A stretch of 64,000 nt of DNA from Lepidostoma basale (Eukaryota; Arthropoda; Insecta; Trichoptera; Lepidostomatidae), in NCBI GenBank assembly GCA_022606425.2, contig JAHDVF020001375.1, positions 558,001-622,000 on the forward strand, written 5' to 3'. The position numbers and the translations under genes are program-made. The notes beneath the pieces are model-generated. The model had not been told where the DNA came from. It worked only from the letters and a program-made list of their open reading frames with translations, and did no database searches. Each line of letters begins with the position of its first letter. Within the stretch, counting starts at the first letter, position 1. Below, piece by piece: positions 61,148-64,000 of this stretch.

Positions 61148-62221
61148 CGAATATTTATATTGGATTATTTTGGTTATAATATTAAACTGGGCATTTTTAT
61201 AATTTATTCATTATAAATATTAAGTTTCAAAAATACTTAAAGACAAATGTGTGGCATTTTGGTAAAGAAATATATTTCACGAATGAATTATTTTTTATGA
61301 GAGATAAATAAAGTTAAACCTCAATTGCACTTCATCAATTTTAGAACAAACATTGTTTCAATATTTGTATTTAAATATAAACCCAAAAACTAATTATTTA
61401 GCCAGAATACTTTTTACCAAACCTTACTTTGATATTTTAAGACAAAATTGAAAACTTTTATTTTTATGACATAAACACCGAAACGTTACATAAATAATAT
61501 TTACATTAAATTAAAGTCACAAATAAAAAAATATTGATTACAGAATGAATCCCAGTTTTTATTTTTATTTATATTATTAACCAATTTCGCAATAAGCATA
61601 AAATAAAATAAATTTACTTGTAATGATTAAAATTTCTGAAAAAAATTTTTTTTCGACTTCGACGTCTTCTAAATCCTACACAAATAGTCCTTCGCAAACA
61701 CATAATTTTACTGAAGCGAAAGGTTCCTTTGATTAAAAGCATTGTAGATTTTTGTATACACTACATAATTATCATACATATTTTATTCTTAAATTTTACG
61801 GAAGTGTGTGGTATCATCTATTTACGAAAATCAGCTAATGAATAGAAGAAGAAGATTATCTCGTTAAAGCTATGGATTTAATAAAAGTCACTTGTAGTAG
61901 TAAATCTAAAATAAATGTTATATGTGTGTGTGACCATTGAAAGTCCGCCGTAATGTAGGAAGCTTTAATCAAGGGAAGGACAATTAAAACTGCTTCCAGC
62001 AATCATGACGCAAACATCGTTGCTGGTTTAATGAACGCGTTTTGATGAGTTCATAAACGCGGTTTGCGGTCTGGCCAACAGGCGGACACGAGGCAGGAGA
62101 GACGACGATCTCGTTAATGAATGGTGGTTTTAGATCAAAATAATGATTTTATGTTACGTACTCGTACTAGCCACCAAAATTAATTACATACAATCAAAGA
62201 AATAAGGATATTAGAATTATC
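61148..62221. other. AT-rich; mixed block 61960-62120
   Basis: No gene recognised. The mixed block has no frame and no copy elsewhere in the window. Confidence 0.5.
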
Positions 62222-63480
62222 ATATTACTTATTTATTTATTTATTAAGGATAACATACAGCGATATCAATAACACATATATAATAAAATATTTAGAATAA
62301 TTAAAGTAAGGCCAATTACATGCTACCACAAATATAAAATAATAGTTACCAGTTAACAAATGACAGTGTGAAACGGAATTGAAGTTAAACTAAGACAAAA
62401 TAAGGCTAGACATATTATTTAAGAGTCGAAAATACAAATTCTACTGGAAATAAAAAAATCAATTAAGATAAATAAAAAAAAATATATTATAACATCATGT
62501 AACCGAAATGTTGCTCCGATCATTTTTTTTTAAATTTCGCTCGATCAAATGGAAAACATCAATGTTACCAAAATGCTTATTGTAGTTGTCACAGATTCGA
62601 TACAATGCCGCGCTCTGAGCGTGGTTAGTGCGATAAACAGGAAAATGGAAAACTTGGCTCGCGGGATGTCTCGTGCGAGACATGGGGGTATTGGGTGATG
62701 ATTTGCTGAGAAGCTCAGAATTGTCAATTTTAAAGTGAATTATCTTTTGAAGCAACATCATATCATGAAGAGTAGACGTACTCTTCAACAGACGTTATTT
62801 TCAAGAGATTCCAAGGAGTGAAAAATTAGGGCAGATTTGTAATCAGAGAACGACTTGCACATTTTCAAATTAATATGTTTAATAAACATTTTTTGGACTC
62901 TTTCAACGCGTTGGATATGTGCTGCATAATAAGGAGACCAAACGGGAGATACTCGTACATAAAGGCGTGAGCGAACCATGGTTGTAAATAGTACTTTAAG
63001 GGCAGTGATATTTTGGAAAGGTTTGCATGTACGCAGTATAAATCCCAATGTTCTGAGAAATTTGTTCACCATGTCATCAATATGACTAACGAAAGTGAGT
63101 TTCGGGTCGATTGTGACTCCAAGATCTATCACGCGGTCTGAATCGGATATTATAGAACCATTGATGGAGTAGACATGTTTGTGAGGGTTCATTTTACGAG
63201 ACAGTGAAAGCTTATGACATTTGTTGGCATTTATGGATAATTTATTTAGTATACAGTAATGAGACAGTCTGTCGAGATCTGATTAGAGTTGAAGGCAGTC
63301 AGAAGTGTCCTTCAATAAGACTTTCATAAAACAGTTGCCAATATCGTGGATATAAAGGATGAAGAAAAGAGGTCCCAGATGGGAGCCCTGGGAGCACCGG
63401 AAGGAATTCCCACGAAGTTTGATTTGAAGCCACCAATCACCACGGCTTGTCTACGATTTCTTATATAGGAGTTTATCTAT
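62222..63480 (-). mobile_element. Ln7 LINE, RT and C-terminal fragment
   Basis: On the minus strand from the right: SYIRNRRQAVVIGGFKSNFV, GIPSGAPR-type sequence (RT block with GVPQG), LFFILYIHDIGNCFMK-type sequence, then, without the expected ADD box, SDLDRLSHYCILNKLSINAN. The frame 63192-62785 continues VIDLGVTIDPKLTFVSHIDD and HIQRVERVQKMFIKHINLKM. The last frame has LHDMMLLQKIIHFKIDNSEL and FGNIDVFHLIE. The AAAT tail is seen as TTATTTATTTATTTATTAAG at 62228-62247. The loss of the catalytic ADD box makes this copy inactive. Confidence 0.75.
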
Positions 63481-63539
63481 CAAGTCCACTCAATTGATCC
63501 AAAAGTACATTGTGGTACATTAAGTACATTACATATCGT

Positions 63540-63675
63540 TATATCGATGACAAAGGCGTAAAGCATTCGAAACACATCGAGAAAAAAACGACAAAGGTGG
63601 AAAAAATAGTGTTCTAATTCATAAAAAAATCATCATTATGGACTTTCACACTGTCAACGCCTGAAGGTTACCTAA
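63540..63675 (+). repeat. Pd unit
   Basis: CGATGAC, AAAGGCG, CATTC, GAA, ACACAT, C (63545-63580 region), then GTGGAAAAAATAGTGTT and TTTCACACTGTCAACGCC, the Pd 3' flank also present at 20805-20915. Confidence 0.5.
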
Positions 63676-64000
63676 AAATATGAAGGATAAAAAATGAATC
63701 ATTAATTAAATATATACCTATGTTAAAAAAAATACAGGAAATAGATTCCAGTTAGGCCCCTATGTCTGTACGCCACTCACATATCAGATATACGAATACG
63801 TTACCCATAAACTAAACAATAAAATGTCAATTATTTATCTTGATTAAGAAAAAACTTCGTAAAAAATCTACTCAAATTCGATGTGGGAGAGACGAAAAAA
63901 ACGGGCTTTATCATAGGGAACGCATCGTATGAAGTAATTATTAAATAATTAACTCAATCAGCTAAATAGGGATTTATTGAGATAAACAATGGGGAATTTT
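63676..64000. other. No gene recognised
   Basis: AT-rich to the window edge. Confidence 0.5.

Overview
The window looks like nuclear DNA of an insect, most likely a moth or butterfly. It is AT-rich, has no bacterial-style gene packing, and I found no host exon I could defend. Almost everything recognisable is transposable-element material: one apparently intact BEL/Pao LTR retrotransposon, one nearly complete mariner, one hAT-type MITE, many 5'-truncated non-LTR (LINE) tails of the RTE-like kinds common in Lepidoptera, two SINE-like families, and many scattered Penelope-like (PLE) remnants. The lepidopteran assignment is an inference from element types and base composition.

Names used here. 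Ln1 is a LINE whose C-terminus contains MERMNEERMVKK and whose 3' end is a GTTA-type microsatellite. Ln2 and Ln3 are related LINE tails ending in AAG repeats. Ln4 and Ln5 are further LINE C-termini. Ln6 ends in GATTT repeats, Ln7 ends in AAAT repeats, and Ln8 is a C-terminus of the HmRTE type. Pa, Pb, Pc, Pd, Pe, Pf, Pg, Ph and Pi are families of short repeats with a hammerhead-ribozyme-like layout. Pc follows a GIY-YIG-type Penelope reading frame, so I treat these as Penelope-like termini.

Layout. Positions 1-15 kb hold scattered Ln1, Ln2, Ln5 and Ln8 tails, LINE-tailed SINE-like copies and Pa/Pb/Pd/Pg remnants. Positions 15-21 kb hold a MITE inside an Ln1 copy, Ln3/Ln4 fragments, a tRNA-type SINE and an Ln6 copy between two divergent Pd units. 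Positions 21-30 kb hold more LINE tails, a foldback Ln2 copy and the PLE reading frame at 27.5-28.3 kb. Positions 30-38 kb hold Pa and Pc units, the longest Ln1 copy (33.3-34.2 kb), an eight-unit tandem repeat and a perfect 86-bp-arm palindrome. Positions 38.3-45.7 kb are the BEL/Pao element on the minus strand. Positions 46-58 kb are dense in nested LINE tails with a three-unit tandem repeat and one possibly regulatory stretch with two CRE palindromes. Positions 58.6-59.9 kb are the mariner. The rest is Ln1, Ln2, Ln7 and Pd material.

The most interesting pattern is the hammerhead-like set. Families with unrelated stems keep the same order: CTGANGA core, one extra base, stem II, GAA, a self-complementary stem III starting with A and ending with T, then the cleavage-site base. 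Stem III differs between families (ACAGCTGT, ACCGGT, ACATGT, ACGT) but stays palindromic in the best copies. These units repeatedly occur as divergent inverted pairs (left unit minus, right unit plus), sometimes with a LINE lodged between them. All comparisons here were by eye.
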